A program made the position numbers and the translations under genes. Below are positions 24,923-38,800 of a stretch of DNA of 64,000 bases, one piece after another. Numbering within the stretch: position 1 is the stretch's first letter; each line of letters opens with the position of its first letter. Source of the stretch: Gamsiella multidivaricata (lineage: Eukaryota > Mortierellomycota > Mortierellomycetes > Mortierellales > Mortierellaceae); assembly GCF_025024155.1 (NCBI RefSeq), contig NW_026251710.1, positions 806,001 through 870,000 of the forward strand, given 5' to 3'. The notes below the pieces were generated by a model. The model saw only the letters and a list, made by a program, of their open reading frames with translations. It did no database searches and was not told the origin of the DNA.

Positions 24923-27067
24923 ATGGCCAAGGATCAACTCAATTTCTCTGGTTCACACGATGAAGACATCGTCCATCGCTCAGTCTTGAAGACAAGGCAG
25001 GCATCCGCCTCATCCTCATTCTCACTCGCATCAGACTCCTCGATCGATGAGAACAGGCCCGAGTGGTTCACCAAGGATACCTCGGTGCAGTTCCAAAAGA
25101 CACCTGCAGAGCAAGATCCTGCCGTTGGGTTCGTCTGTAAGCAATTGCCCTATTTTCGGCATCAACCCAATGCGTGGCTCTAAGGATAAAAGGGAGCAGG
25201 AAGAAAGAGCAGGCATGCTAATTAGGATCCGACGCTTGGTTAACGGGTCCTTTTTTATTTTTATTTTTTACAGATACGCCGAGAACGCTGACCATTCTCG
25301 GAGCCATGCTTCTTGGTCTTGTCTACGTGGCTATGACTCCTGACATTGACGATACGAGCGCGAATGTGAAGATGTAGGTGTCATGGGGTCATTTCCGAGC
25401 ATCAAAAGGACCTCTAGGAGTCGCCCTGGATCCTCTTGCCTCGGTTCTAACCTTCTCGTTTTCTTGCGTGATTAGTGGTTTACTGGCTGCGATAGGGTCA
25501 TTTTGTGTATTTGGAATGCTCCAGTTCCGCGACAGTCTCCTTTTGAGACCTCATCCAGCGCTTTGGCGTGTTGTCTTGTCGCTGGGCGTTGTCTACCAGC
25601 TCTTCCTTGTCTTTCTTCTCTTCCAGGTATGATCCTTCTGTACATTCTTTTGGTTCCATAATCCGATCGTCCTCATAACACATACGAAAGCACGTAATCT
25701 GACAACTTCTGCCTCATTAACACTTAGAACAAACACGATGCGAGGTTATATTTCAAGTATCTGGATCCTTCCCTTGGCGTACCCTTGCCCGAAAAGTCTT
25801 ATGGTGGCGCCTGTGAACTGACCTGGGACAACTTCGTGGTATGTTCAGGGTCTTTATTGACTGGTTGATAAGTTTTTGGTCATACGGATCATTTTATTTT
25901 TCTGCTTTAATACCTCGGAAAAACACAAAAAAATCTGACATTGGATCCTGGGATACATCGCACGTTCCCGCTTTCTTGATATTTGTTTGATAGAGCCAAG
26001 TATTTGACGAGTTCGTGGTGGCCCATACCCTTGGCTGGTTCTGCAAGGCCCTGATCTTGCGCGACTACACGTTTTGCTGGATTTTGTCAGTGATGTTTGA
26101 AGTCATGGAATACTCGCTCTCGCATCAGCTCAACAACTTTGACGAGTGTTGGTGGGATCACGTAAGTCTTGGGCTATTCGGATGCGTATCTGCTTGAAAC
26201 ATTTGTTTCCCTCAAGCTATTTGATGCTAATAACATTGACAACTGTCAAACCTATTTCATAGTGGATCTTGGATGTGTTGGTCTGTAACTGGCTGGGCAT
26301 GTATCTCGGCGTCAAGACCTGCGAGTACTTTGAGATGAAGCAGTACTCGTGGCAAGGACTCGCAGAAATCCCGACACTCAAAGGAAAGATGAGGCGGACG
26401 ATGGCTCAGTTCACTCCAAAGTCGTGGACAAAGTTCGAATGGAACTCCACAAAAAACTTTAAGAGCTACTGCACTGTTCTCTTCCTCCTTACCATGGTAG
26501 GCAGACGTGCGACCGATCTTCCCATTGAAACATGGTTAGTCAAGTTAGACGGTACTAACATGTCGTTATTACACTGACTTTTAGTTCCTGATCTGCGAGC
26601 TGAACGCGTTTTATCTCAAGACACTGCTCTGGCTGCCTCCAGCTCACCCTATCAACATTATCCGCATATTTGCGTACTTTATGTTTGGAATCCCCGGAGT
26701 GCGCGAGGCATACCAATATTTCCACGACGAGTACGTGTCCACACCAGCCAATGGTGCTTTTATATATATTGATATCGACGCTATACAATTAGATCCCAAT
26801 GAAATGCTCATAAGAATATCTTTTGTATATCTTTATAGCAATTGCAAGCGCATTGGACCACAGGCATGGCTCTTGATCGGCAGTATCGCCACCGAGGTCT
26901 TGATCGTATTCAAGTTTGGCCAGGGAGAGTTCCCCAACCCTGCACCCAAGGAGGTCATCTACTTCTGGACTGTCTTCTTGACGATTATTACCCTCTTCCC
27001 AATCTACAAGTTCTTTCTCTTGCCACGGTACCAGGACAAGAGCAAAGTAAAGGCCAAGCTGCAATAG
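24923..27067 (+). CDS. Phosphatidylserine synthase, animal/plant base-exchange type (PTDSS-like)
   Basis: Eight exons (24923-25136, 25274-25373, 25476-25626, 25728-25838, 25994-26161, 26263-26496, 26585-26730, 26839-27067) splice in phase to 450 residues. The PSS domain starts at about 70 and carries the family hallmarks: [20 protein letters not shown], then [16 protein letters not shown], then [15 protein letters not shown]. About eight to nine hydrophobic helices follow through residue 445. The tail is Lys-rich (KSKVKAKLQ). In animals this ER enzyme swaps the head group of phosphatidylcholine or phosphatidylethanolamine for serine. Yeast and most Dikarya instead make PS from CDP-diacylglycerol with the unrelated Cho1. 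The N-terminal 60 residues are polar and Ser-rich, suitable for phosphorylation. Confidence 0.92.
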
Positions 27068-27428
27068 ATCGGTTGGCACAGCAATTTTTCAAATAAAAGA
27101 CAGTCGCATTTGTGTTTTGATTCATTGGCTTGCGCCACAAAAAAAAAAAAAGCACACCAAATTTTATTCAGCGAAGGTGTTCTTTTCAATAACGACCCTC
27201 TGCTTCTCCCCCCTGTCGCTTGCCTGTTGAGACATAAAAAAAGAAAAGTCTTCAAGCCGAGCACAACGACACCAAGAGATATATAGACACTCAAACACAC
27301 CCAGCATTATTCATATTATTGTTATCCTTTGCATTTATCATTCTTCACCCCGCATTTTTTCTTCTTTTCTTTTCTTTTTTTGTATCAACAGGTCTTTTCT
27401 CTTTCGTCGTTTTTAATCACTTCTCAGC
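27068..27428. other. Intergenic region, PS synthase to midasin
   Basis: AATAAA at 27092-27097 probably ends the PS synthase transcript. The rest is a T-rich leader for midasin. No clear TATA box in the last 150 nt. Confidence 0.6.
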
Positions 27429-30400
27429 ATGGCACCCACTATTCACGACCCACTCAGCATGGACCTGTCGTCTGCAACAACAGACCTCCTCGAGTTCCTT
27501 GATACCCAGGCTCATGTAAAACTCACAGAACGAATCCTGTCTCCGGCACAGCGTCATGTCCTCGTGGTCTTTGCGGACGGTACAGCCTCACTCACCCGCG
27601 TCGAAACCAACAAGGCGCTTAACATCATCTCGTACCTGCTCAAGAACGAGCATTTTTCCATCAAGATCGTGGAGCTCTTCAGACCGCTTGTCCTCGATCT
27701 GGTGGCTCGCTGGCTTGCGGCTGATACAACCTCATCGCCCTTGATCGGACAAGACAGGAGCGTGCCCGATGCAGATCATAACAAAAATTCGCAAAAGGAT
27801 TTGGAAAGCATGGCTCGGGCTTTTGCGTTGATACTTCCTATCGTTCCTCAAGTCAAGAGGTATGCAATCATGATCGTATTATATCTGGTTCGCGGGACAA
27901 AAAGTAATAGTTCTGACGTGAGATTCGGTTACTAATCTGGGGTGTAATATCGCTCTGCTAGTTTTGCTGTCCGCCTCTTTTCACAATATCCGTCGCCACT
28001 GGAATGGCTTAATACACTTACGGAAAAAGACTTTCGATCACCTTCAGAGGTAAGCAGCCTCCGTTGGGCAGAGATTTGTAAAAAAAAAACGGAAAGAAAT
28101 GACGGAATGACTGAACTGTATATTCTTTGTAAATCGATATAGGATCTGACCAGGAGAGCTCAGGACACCATGATGACCTGCTTCCGCCTCCTGAACTTTT
28201 CTCAATCGACATTTGCGACGCTCTGGGACTGGACGCCTGTCTACAACTTGCTTTCACACACAGACGATGCACTGAAATACCTCGTTATTCGATGCCTCGC
28301 CATTGTACTCGACATCAGGGATGACCAGATCGGCACGGCCCTCAAGGCTCATTTGACACCCGGTACAGATATCAGCTGGATTGCAGGATCGCAAAAGTAC
28401 CGGGCTGACTTGCTAACGTAAGTGCAGTTTCCGATCATCCTGCTCATTTATGAAGTTATTGCTGAAGGAATCTCATAAGGAAACGGCATTCTGACAATTC
28501 ATTTTTATGGCCATTCTCTCTCTCTCTCACTTTTTTTTATAGACTGATGGAACAGGATCGTATCTCCGCAGCTCAGCTTGCATTATTCAAAAACTCAGCA
28601 ATATCATCGGCAGAGGACGCACATAGACGCATCACAGCGGAGGATCTATCGCCATTGACAGTCAATCTTTGCGGAGTTCTACTTGCGCGGTCGAACAATA
28701 CGCATCCAGAGCAGTCCATATTGCCGGAGCATAGGCTGGTCCTCACGGAAACAACAAAACATAACCTGCACTCTATTGGACTCGCCTTGTCGATTGGTGC
28801 TCCAGTATTGCTCGAAGGTGTCACCGGAGCCGGAAAGACAGCACTCGTGGAAGAAGTTGCAAGAGTCACTGGTCGTGATGGTAGGTCTTTGGTTTTTATG
28901 TTCCGTGCTCTGAATGGTTTTTTGTAACGGGTTTGATGCATCGGTGCTAATATATTCTATTTTCGGTGCAATGTAGACCTTGTGAAGATTCATCTCGGAG
29001 ATCAGACGGACTCAAAAGTGCTTCTCGGAACATATGTCTCAACATCAAAGCCTGGATCTTTCAAATGGCAGGCAGGAGTGCTCACTACAGCCGTGCGCGA
29101 CGGAAAATGGCTCCTCATCGAGGATATCGACCTTGCCCCCATGGAGGTCCTTTCAGTTCTCCTGCCATTGCTCGAGTCCAGGACACTGTTCATTCCCAGC
29201 CGCGGCGAAAAGATCCCCGCCCACGAGGGCTTCCAACTCTTTGCGACCAAATCCATGATCCCAACACGATCTGGCCGTATGATGGCCCGCAATGTCAGTG
29301 GAACAGACGGAAGCATCGGCGCCAACCTCTGGACCCACGTCCAGGTCAACTCCCTCTCGCACCAGGAGCTGTCTCAGATCATTCACGAGCGGTTTCATGA
29401 ACTTGGGGATCAAGTTCTTCCAAACTTGATCATGAGCGTCTTTCAGAGTATCTCGGCGACATTTGCATCACCAGAGTTTTCATCGTCGCAGTCAATGGTC
29501 TCTCGCGTGATCTCTCCAAGGGACCTTATGAAGTGGTGCACGCGTATTGATACACTCATCAAGGCAAAGGGAGGATACATGGCTCTTGGGAACTTGATCA
29601 GCACTAAGAGAGGAGTCGACCCGGCCATTCTTCAGGATCTGTTTTCGGAGGCGGTGGATTGTTTCTGCTCCATGATTGCGGAATATGACGTCTGGGAGAG
29701 AGTTCTGATCCGTCTCGGTGCGGCGCTGACCATTCCTGAACAGATGGTCCGACACTACATCAATGCATATATTCCGGATCTCAACGACAGGGATCCCAAC
29801 ACCATCACAATCGGCCGTGTCACATTGCCGATTCTGAGTACGGAACAGGGTGGAGCACGAAAAAGAAGCAGGCGCTCGGATTTCGCAAAGACTGCTCATG
29901 CTGCCAAGCTGATGGAGAGAATTGCAGTGTCCGTTCATTTGAACGAACCGGTATTGCTTGTAGGAGAGACCGGTACAGGAAAGACGACAGTTGTTCAGCA
30001 CCTGGCCAGTCTTTTGAACCACAACCTCACGGTTATCAACTTGTCGCAGCAGTCGGACTCTTCAGATCTCTTGGGAGGGTTCAAGCCGGTGGATGTCAAG
30101 GTGCTCGCGGTACCGTTGAAGAACATGTTCGACGATCTGTTCTCACGAACCTTCTCCAGGAAAAAGAACCAGCAGTTCATCAACCTCGTCGACAAACTGT
30201 ATGTTCACAGCAAATGGGAGGCATTGATCAAGACTTGGTCCCAATCCATTCAGATGGCCGAGAGCAAGCTGGATACCAGCAAGCAATCGACAGAAGGAGG
30301 CGAGTTGAGCTCCTCCAAGAAGATTTCTCCGACACTCTGGAAGGATTGGCAGGCGTTCGCGGACCAGCTGGCAACACTCAAGGAGACCTACTCTGCATCA

Positions 30401-33400
30401 TCCGCCAAATTCGTGTTCTCGTTCTTAGAAGGAGCACTGGTCAAGGCGGTGCGCCGAGGCGACTGGATTTTGTTGGATGAGATCAACTTGGCAACCACAG
30501 AGACATTGGAGTGTCTGAGTGGCCTGCTTCAGGATGAGAGCGGTAGTATCCTGTTAGCGGAGCGAGGTGATTCTGAACCGGTCGTGCGCCACAAGAACTT
30601 CCGGGTGTTCGCCTGTATGAACCCTGCAACGGATGTGGGCAAGAAGGATCTTCCTCCGGGTCTTCGCAACCGCTTCACGGAATTCTACGTCCATCCGCCA
30701 GATGCCCGACGTGAGGACTTGCTGGAGATCATCAGGAAATACCTCGAATCCTCGGCCGTGGGAGACAATCGCGCCATTGCCGACATTGCTGATTTCTACT
30801 TGGCGGTAAAGGCGCTGAGTAACGCACACAAACTTGCGGATGGTGCGAACCAGAGACCTCACTTTTCTATGAGAACATTGACCAGAGCCCTGCAATTCGT
30901 GCGCGAGATCGTATCGACATACGGGCTGCGGCGGTCGATCTACGAGGCGTTCAGTATGACATTCCTCACCCAGCTCAGCAAAGATAGCGAGCGGGTTGTG
31001 AAGGCCCTTGTCGAGAAACACTTGCTGAACGGCGTTAAGAACCCACGACAGCTTACTACGCAGGTTCCTCGTAAACCCGAGATAAGCGAATCGGGCAAGG
31101 AGCTGATTCAGTTCGGTCATTTCTGGCTCCAGTGCGGATCTCATCCGATCCGGGACGATGGCCAATATATCCTGACAGCGTCGGTCGAGCACAATCTCAA
31201 CAATCTTTCCCGCGTGGTCATGACAAGGCGTTTTCCTATCCTGATCCAGGGTCCCACGTCCGCAGGAAAGACCTCGATGATCGAGTACCTGGCCCATCGT
31301 TTGGGTCACAAATTCGTTCGTATTAACAACCACGAGCACACGGATTTGCAGGAGTACATTGGAACGTACATTTCAAATTCTGATGGGCAGCTAGTCTTCC
31401 AGGAGGGTGTATTGGTCGAGGCCCTCAAGAACGGATACTGGATTGTTCTGGACGAACTCAACTTGGCGCCGAGCGATGTCCTCGAAGCTCTCAACCGCTT
31501 GCTGGACGATAATCGCGAGTTGGTTATCCCCGAGACTGGTGAGATTGTCAAGCCCCACCCGGATTTCATGCTGTTTGCAACTCAGAACCCCGCAGGATTG
31601 TACGGAGGACGTAAGCAACTCTCCCGAGCATTCCGCAACCGTTTTCTGGAGCTGTTCTTTGATGAGATCCCAGAGAGCGAGTTGGAGACGATTCTTTCCC
31701 GCCGCTGCACAATGGCACCAAGCTACTGCAAGCGTCTGGTCGAGGTATACAAGAAACTGATGGCCCGTCGTCAGACGACTCGTATCTTTGAGCAGGGACA
31801 TGGATTTATCACTCTACGTGATCTGTTCAGATGGGCAGGTCGTGGCGCTGGTAGCTATGACGAGTTGGCGATGGACGGCTATATGATCTTGGCGGAGAGA
31901 TGTCGCAAGGACGAAGAGCGCGCTGTCGTGAAGGAGGTCTTGGAGGAGGTCATGAGAAGCAAGATCGACTTGGATATCATGTACAACTGCGCCGAGGTTC
32001 GTGACTATATCGAAAAGTTCCACGGCGGTTGTGAAAACGTGGTCTGGACCAAGGCTATGAAGCGACTCTTTACTCTTGTGAGCCGCTGCCTCAAGAACAA
32101 CGAGCCCGTGCTGCTAGTCGGAGAGACCGGATGTGGAAAGACGACGGTCTGCCAGATGTTGTCGGAATACCTCGGCCGCGAGCTGGTGATCGTCAACTGC
32201 CATCAGAATACCGAAACTGCGGATCTGCTGGGAGGACAGCGACCCGTTCGTAACAATCAGGGTCTAGTTGCCACGACCAAAGTGGAGCTCACCAACTTTA
32301 TCTCAAAACTCGGCGGTGAGATCACATTTGTCACAGAGGAGGCGGATCTGGATGTGGTCGTTACTGCATTCGAGCAGTTCGTCAAGGCTAACCAGCTCGA
32401 GACAAGGACGCTGGATGATGGTACGGAACTCAAGGCGATGGTCGCGGAGCTACGTCGCGCCTATCGCCAGGCCACGACTCTGTTTGAATGGCACGATGGT
32501 CCCTTGGTGCAGTCGTTGAAGGAGGGCCACTTGTTCTTGCTGGACGAGATCTCGCTCGCAGATGATTCTGTTCTCGAACGTCTCAACAGTGTTCTCGAGC
32601 CACATCGTCTTCTTGTGCTTGCAGAAAAGGGAGGCAAGACAGTTGAGGTCATGAACGGCGTTCCAGACTTCCAGTTCCTCGCCACCATGAATCCTGGAGG
32701 CGATTATGGAAAGAAGGAACTGTCTCCTGCGCTCCGCAACCGTTTCACAGAGATCTGGGTTCCTGCTGTGACGGACCGCGAGGATCTTGTCAAGATCATT
32801 TCGGAGCAAATCAAGTACAGGGAGGAAATGACTGGATTTGCAGAGAGGGTCCTTGACTTTGTGGCCTGGTACACTCATGAGCTGGGCAAGAGTCGCGTGG
32901 TGGTCAGTTTGAGAGATATCTTGGCCTGGGTTCGATTCATGAACGCGCTCATGGAAAAGGGTCAGTTGACTGCCGAGGAGGCGTTCGTGCACGGAGGAAG
33001 TCTTGTATTGCTTGATGGACTGGGATCGAATGCCTCTGCTGGAGGAGCCTCGCTTACGGGAAACCTGCTGAAAGAGTTCCGACTAAAGTGTCTTGCTGCA
33101 TTGAGCAAGGATAATCGTGTCTTGCAGCTCGGTGAGGCCGCTGTCTTTAGGGAGGGAACTGGCACTGTCAAGAGTATGGGTGACGAGTTTGGAATTACGC
33201 CTTTCTTTATCAAGAAGGGTGAGTTGGAGGACCAGAAGATCAAGTTTACGCTTTTGGCCCCCACCACCACCGATAATGCTATGCGAGTCCTACGTGCGCT
33301 TCAACTCAAGAAGCCCATTCTTCTGGAGGGTTCTCCAGGCGTCGGAAAGACGTCTCTCATTTCTGCACTTGCGGCGGCATCGGCGCATAATCTGGTCAGG

Positions 33401-35823
33401 ATCAATTTGTCAGAACAAACAGACTTGATGGATCTCTTTGGTTCGGATCTTCCTGTGGAAGGCGGAAACAGCGGAGAGTTCGCCTGGAGAGACGCACCAT
33501 TCCTTCAGGCGATGAAGAGCGGAGACTGGGTCCTGCTGGACGAGATCAACTTGGCAAGCCAGAGTGTCCTTGAGGGTCTCAACTCCTGTCTGGATCATCG
33601 CGGATCTGTCTATATTCCTGAGCTGGATCGTACGTTTGAGTGCGACATGAACTTCAGAGTCTTTGCGGCTCAGAACCCACTGCAGCAAGGAGGCGGTCGA
33701 AAGGGTCTTCCCAAGTCCTTCGTCAACCGTTTCACACAAGTCTTTGTGGAGCAATTAACTGATGGTGATATCCTGTTTATTTGTAAGCACCTGTTCCCAC
33801 AAGTCGAAGACTCGATGCTGCACAAGATGATCGAGTTCAATTACCAGATGTTTGAGGAGACGATGGTCAAGCAGAGCTTTGGACGCAAGGGTAGTCCCTG
33901 GGAGTTTAACCTGCGTGATGTTTTCCGCTGGATGGAGCTAATGACTCTGCCGGACCACGGCCTCGGATTCAACCACGATCCTTCGGAGCACTTTGATCTG
34001 ATCTACCTGCAACGTATGAGAACTGAGGAGGATCGTGCTGCTACCACCGCACTCTTTGAAAGGATCTTTGGCCAGCCATACGCCCGCAGCAAGTCACCAT
34101 ATTACCACTTGGATGACAAGCACTTGCAGGTCGGACACTCGCTTCTGCCTCGTCGCCATGGAGACACTAGTAACGTTCTTGGAAAGGACCTGCATCTGCT
34201 TCAGTCCCTGCTGTCGCCTCTGGAGGGTCTGATGAAGTGTGTGGAAGTGAATTGGATGGCTATCCTGACAGGACCTGCCTCGAGCGGTAAGACTTCTATC
34301 GTCCGGCTTTTGGCAAATCTGACCGGCAACAAACTGGAGGAGTTTTCGATGAATTCGGGTGTCGACACGATGGAATTGTTGGGTGGTTTTGAGCAGGTCG
34401 ATATTGCTCGTCATCAAGAGCACATCATGTTTGGCCTCTCCCGTCTTGCCAGCCGTATTTCCCGCGAGATGCTGTTGATCGGGACTCGTGGTCAGACCAG
34501 CAGCGTGTCCTATGCGCGAGAGATTAGTCAGAATCTTTACCTTCTCCATTCACAGGACAAGTTCGCCAAGCGCGGTACGTTCGAACGCAACCTTGCGGAT
34601 GAACGTGTGATGCGCAACAATGCTACTGAGTCCCTGCTGAACCAGCTCCGATACCTGGTCCAGGAGTTCAAGCTGGATTTCATCAAAGAGATTGAAGAGC
34701 TGGATGAGAAGTTCAAGGTCCTTCGTGGATTGGAGGTGACGTCTGTTAGTGGGCGCTTCGAGTGGATTGACGGATCGCTGATTAACGCTTTGGAGCATGG
34801 ATATTGGCTCTTAATCGACAACGCCAACCTGAGCAACCCCTCCGTACTGGATCGACTCAACTCGCTCATGGAGCCGAACGGAACATTGATGGTTAACGAG
34901 CGCGGTCTGGTCGACGGCGAGGTGCGTATTATCCGACCGCATCCCAATTTCAGGATCTTCATGACCGTTGATCCACGTTACGGTGAGCTGTCCCGAGCCA
35001 TGAGGAACCGTGGTGTGGAGATTACCCTTGTTGACGCGGAGTGGATCAACAATACACAGGACTCCCTCAAGATTGCCAACTCTCTCGGCGTCCGAGGCTC
35101 AGGTGTGCCGACCATGATCAGCCAGATCCATCACTACATCCACGACTACTTCAAACTGGTCATGCCCTGGAAGACTGTGCATGCTAAGGATATGCTGCTC
35201 TACACACGATTCGTTGTCGAGCGTCTTCAGCGTGGAGAGCCTTTGGAAATGGCGCTTCGTCACGGTGTCCAGCAAGTGTACGCTGTTGAGGGCGAGAACC
35301 ACCTTGAGTTACCCATTGTTGGGTCGCTGCAGGCTCCTTCGTTTGTGCTGGAACCCAGCTACGAGAGCACGTTGTCTGTTACGAACTGCCCTCACTTGCT
35401 GGAGGGACGTATGTTTTCACAAGAGTCCAAGCTGGCGACGGTCTCGTTGCATGGATCGTACCTCATGTATTTGCTTCTGCTGAATGGTGCTACGACCATG
35501 ACTTGGACCGCGGCGCATTACTTTTTGGAGACAAGCTCATTGTACGATGTAGAGATGCGTAAGACATGGCTCCGGAACTTGTTAGAGACTCGCGATCTGG
35601 AGGACTTGAGCAGGGCGCAAGCATTGATGGTGGATCATATCTTGGATCAGCTGGCCCAAAGTCCGTTGATGCCTCGTCTTGCAGGTCTCAAGGTGTCGTT
35701 AGCGACCAAGTTATCCCTTGACAAGGCCCTCTTAGAATCTCAGGTAAGCAAGCCGACCTGCTACTGGACAATTTAGGAGGTCAATATGTTATGCATAGCG
35801 TTTACTAACCGATCTGCTCCAAT

Positions 35824-35858
<35 letters not shown>

Positions 35859-38800
35859 CCTGCGGACATGCGCTTGAACCCCAATCTGTTCTGGGCAATT
35901 GATCGACTGTGCCAGACCAATGAAATGGCCATGGAAGACTGGCTCGAGTACCAAGCCGTCGCTCGTCTGATTGGCCTCTTCATCCGTGTCAAGAAGTTTA
36001 CCTACATTGAGGACAAGGTGTACGCACAGGCCCGTGGCAAGAAACCCAACACCGTGCAGATTTCCTACCTTCATCAGCGTCAACTCTGGGACAAGCCCTT
36101 GCAGCACCAGGTCGTGGCCGAGATTAGCCCTTGCTTGAATGCCATCAGGAGCATTGTCACTCAGTGGATCACTGGTCTGAATGGTCTGAGCGACGAGAAC
36201 GTAAGTTCAGTTCATTTATTGCTTCGTTTTGATGAATCAGTTAATACTATCTGATGTTAATTTTTTGGATGATTATTTAATACCTATCTATATGACAGGC
36301 CACAAAGATGCATCTGTTCTTGGACAAGCGCGATATGGTCTGGGAAACTGTTCAGGAGCCAACTGTCAATGTCGGCGAGCTCATGATCCTTGTCAAGATG
36401 ATGGCTGAGTCCGGCGAATTCTTACTCTCGATCTCGCAGGAGTTCTTTGGCCCTCTGTTCCAGAGCCTGAACATCATGACAGAAGCCATGGTCCTCACCA
36501 CCGGTACCCTGATGAAGAGCCTTTGGAGACGCCTCCACCCCTCTGTCTTGGCTTCGCAGGAGTTGGTCGAGGTTGAGGAGGAGCTGCTTAAAATCGCATC
36601 GACGATTGATGTTTGGTCGGATGAGTCCATTCTTGACAAGGACACCTTGGCGAAGGCGAGGGCTATCGGTAGCATGCCAGAGTTTAAGGATACTTTGGTT
36701 GACGCCATTGCGACCTTGTATTTTGTGGACCAGAGTCCTGAAAACGGAGCTGTGCTGCTGAAGACTATCAAGCACGTTCCAGCTGTAAGTGAGACGGATA
36801 ATGTCCCTTGTACTATTCTTATATGACATTTTGGGTTGATACTTATGAAACGTTTTTTTGTCGGCTTATAATCCATAGCATCTTCAAAAGCAAATCGAGG
36901 GAGTTCAGAAGCAGCTCGAAGGATACTCCAAGGTTAAGTCTGCAAGCCATCAGGGCGCCGAAGACTTTATGTACCCGATCATGGACTTCTCGAGCTCTGT
37001 GGCTGAGATGGCACTTCTTTCAAAGCTGCAGCAGTCTTTGCCGCAGGGAGTCAAGTTGTCCAAGAAGGTCCTGGATGAGATCAAGGCTCTGCACAAGTTT
37101 TCGCTGAAGCGTACAACACGCTCAGCGGTCGACTTTGTCCCTCACAAGCGTTTGATTTGGGTCTTTGATTCGGACGCCAAAGGTAAACCAAACAAGACCA
37201 TTATGCAATACATCTTTTTTTGTTTTTGCTAGTACGACTCTTAGAATCACTGATACTAATACCCCACTGTTTGTCTCTAGATGTGAACGAGAATACGCAG
37301 GCTGTCTTTAACCGGCTAGTCCAGGACGTCTTACATAACTGGCACGCGCGTCTTTGGAACAACGCCTTCAAGGATGCTAAGTTCGATTCCTTTGGTGGAA
37401 AAGTGCTCAAGGAGGATGTGCGAGAGTTCACCGCTATCCAGGGGCCGGCCAAGTTGTTCCAAAGCGTGGACACTGTTGCCTACTTCAACTACCTGTAGGT
37501 GCCAGATCCGGTGCATTATCATCCTTATCAACTTTGTCGCCACCCTGTCTCTCAGTCATCTGATCTTTATTTTCATATTCGTTGTACGATAATAGGACCA
37601 CATTGCCCAAGGCTGCTATCAGCACGATGGATGTTCAGCTGGAGCAGACTCGCTCGTTGGTTGCTCACCAGGCTCGCGCCTCAAAGCATATTAATCGCGT
37701 CGCAGCGTCCTTGATCAATTTGATCTCCTCCATCAACCTGGTAAGTACTTGGGAGGGGCTGTTTTAATATCTCTCTCACTATTTTTAAGAAATCCCCTAA
37801 CCAAAAACACATCTTCTCTTTATCGTTACAGCTGCTGGAAGTGATTTGCCAAGTCCACGAAGAGATGGATTTTTCGGTACAGCGCGAGGCATTGGATGTG
37901 CTGGTTACAGCTCTGAGCACAGGAACTCGCCAGAGTCATGCCTTTGCTGCAGGATTATCTGTCTTGGCCCGATTCAAGCAATCAGACGTGTCAGTCAAGC
38001 CATCCTCCGTTGGTCGCCATCTTGCTCTTTCGATTTCACACTTGGCACAATCCATTCAGTTGTACCAGGTGATCGGTGATAGCGAGGTTCAGCTCCAGAG
38101 CCATCACGGCAAGGCATGGGTCAACATTGGACTGACCTTTATGGCGCTTTATGTTCCCGACTATTCCCTGGACCCCACCGCAAAGCCTCGCTTGATGCTT
38201 CATGCCCTTCGATCGAAGCAGGAGGTACTGCAGTCCGAGATCAAGGTCCGCCAGGAGATCGAGAGTACGTTTACGGGATCGCACGAGAACGCGGCCATAC
38301 GCGAGAAAATCGAGGAACTGCGCCAAGTTGAGTACGAGATTGAACACTTTGCACTCGATGTGGCCCTTCGCCCCGTGAAGTCGCAGCTCGAAGAGCTCTT
38401 TAAACAAATTTGGCAGATTCAAAAGGCGGCCGTCAATGCTGAGACCATCTCTGGACTGATCGAGAAGATCGAGGCGACCAAGGATGGATCGCAGTTCGAC
38501 CAGGAGAAGTTATTCCAGGATGTCACGCACGAGTTTATCCGTCGCAATGGACAGAAGTTCAGGGCGTATAGGGATATTCTCCAACCTTTGGTTGTGGCAA
38601 TTTATCAGGTCAAGTTTGGAGTCCGTCTTATTGCTTCCGCGAGCGCGTTGAGCGATGTCCAGGATCGTGAGGCACTTGAATCCATTGTCACCTGCCTGGT
38701 CCGCGTTCCTGACTACCATCTGGAGAGCTCGGACAAGTTCGACTCACTTCATGTTGTCACTCAGCCAGCGACGCTCCAAGTCGTCAAGCGCACGGTCTTT

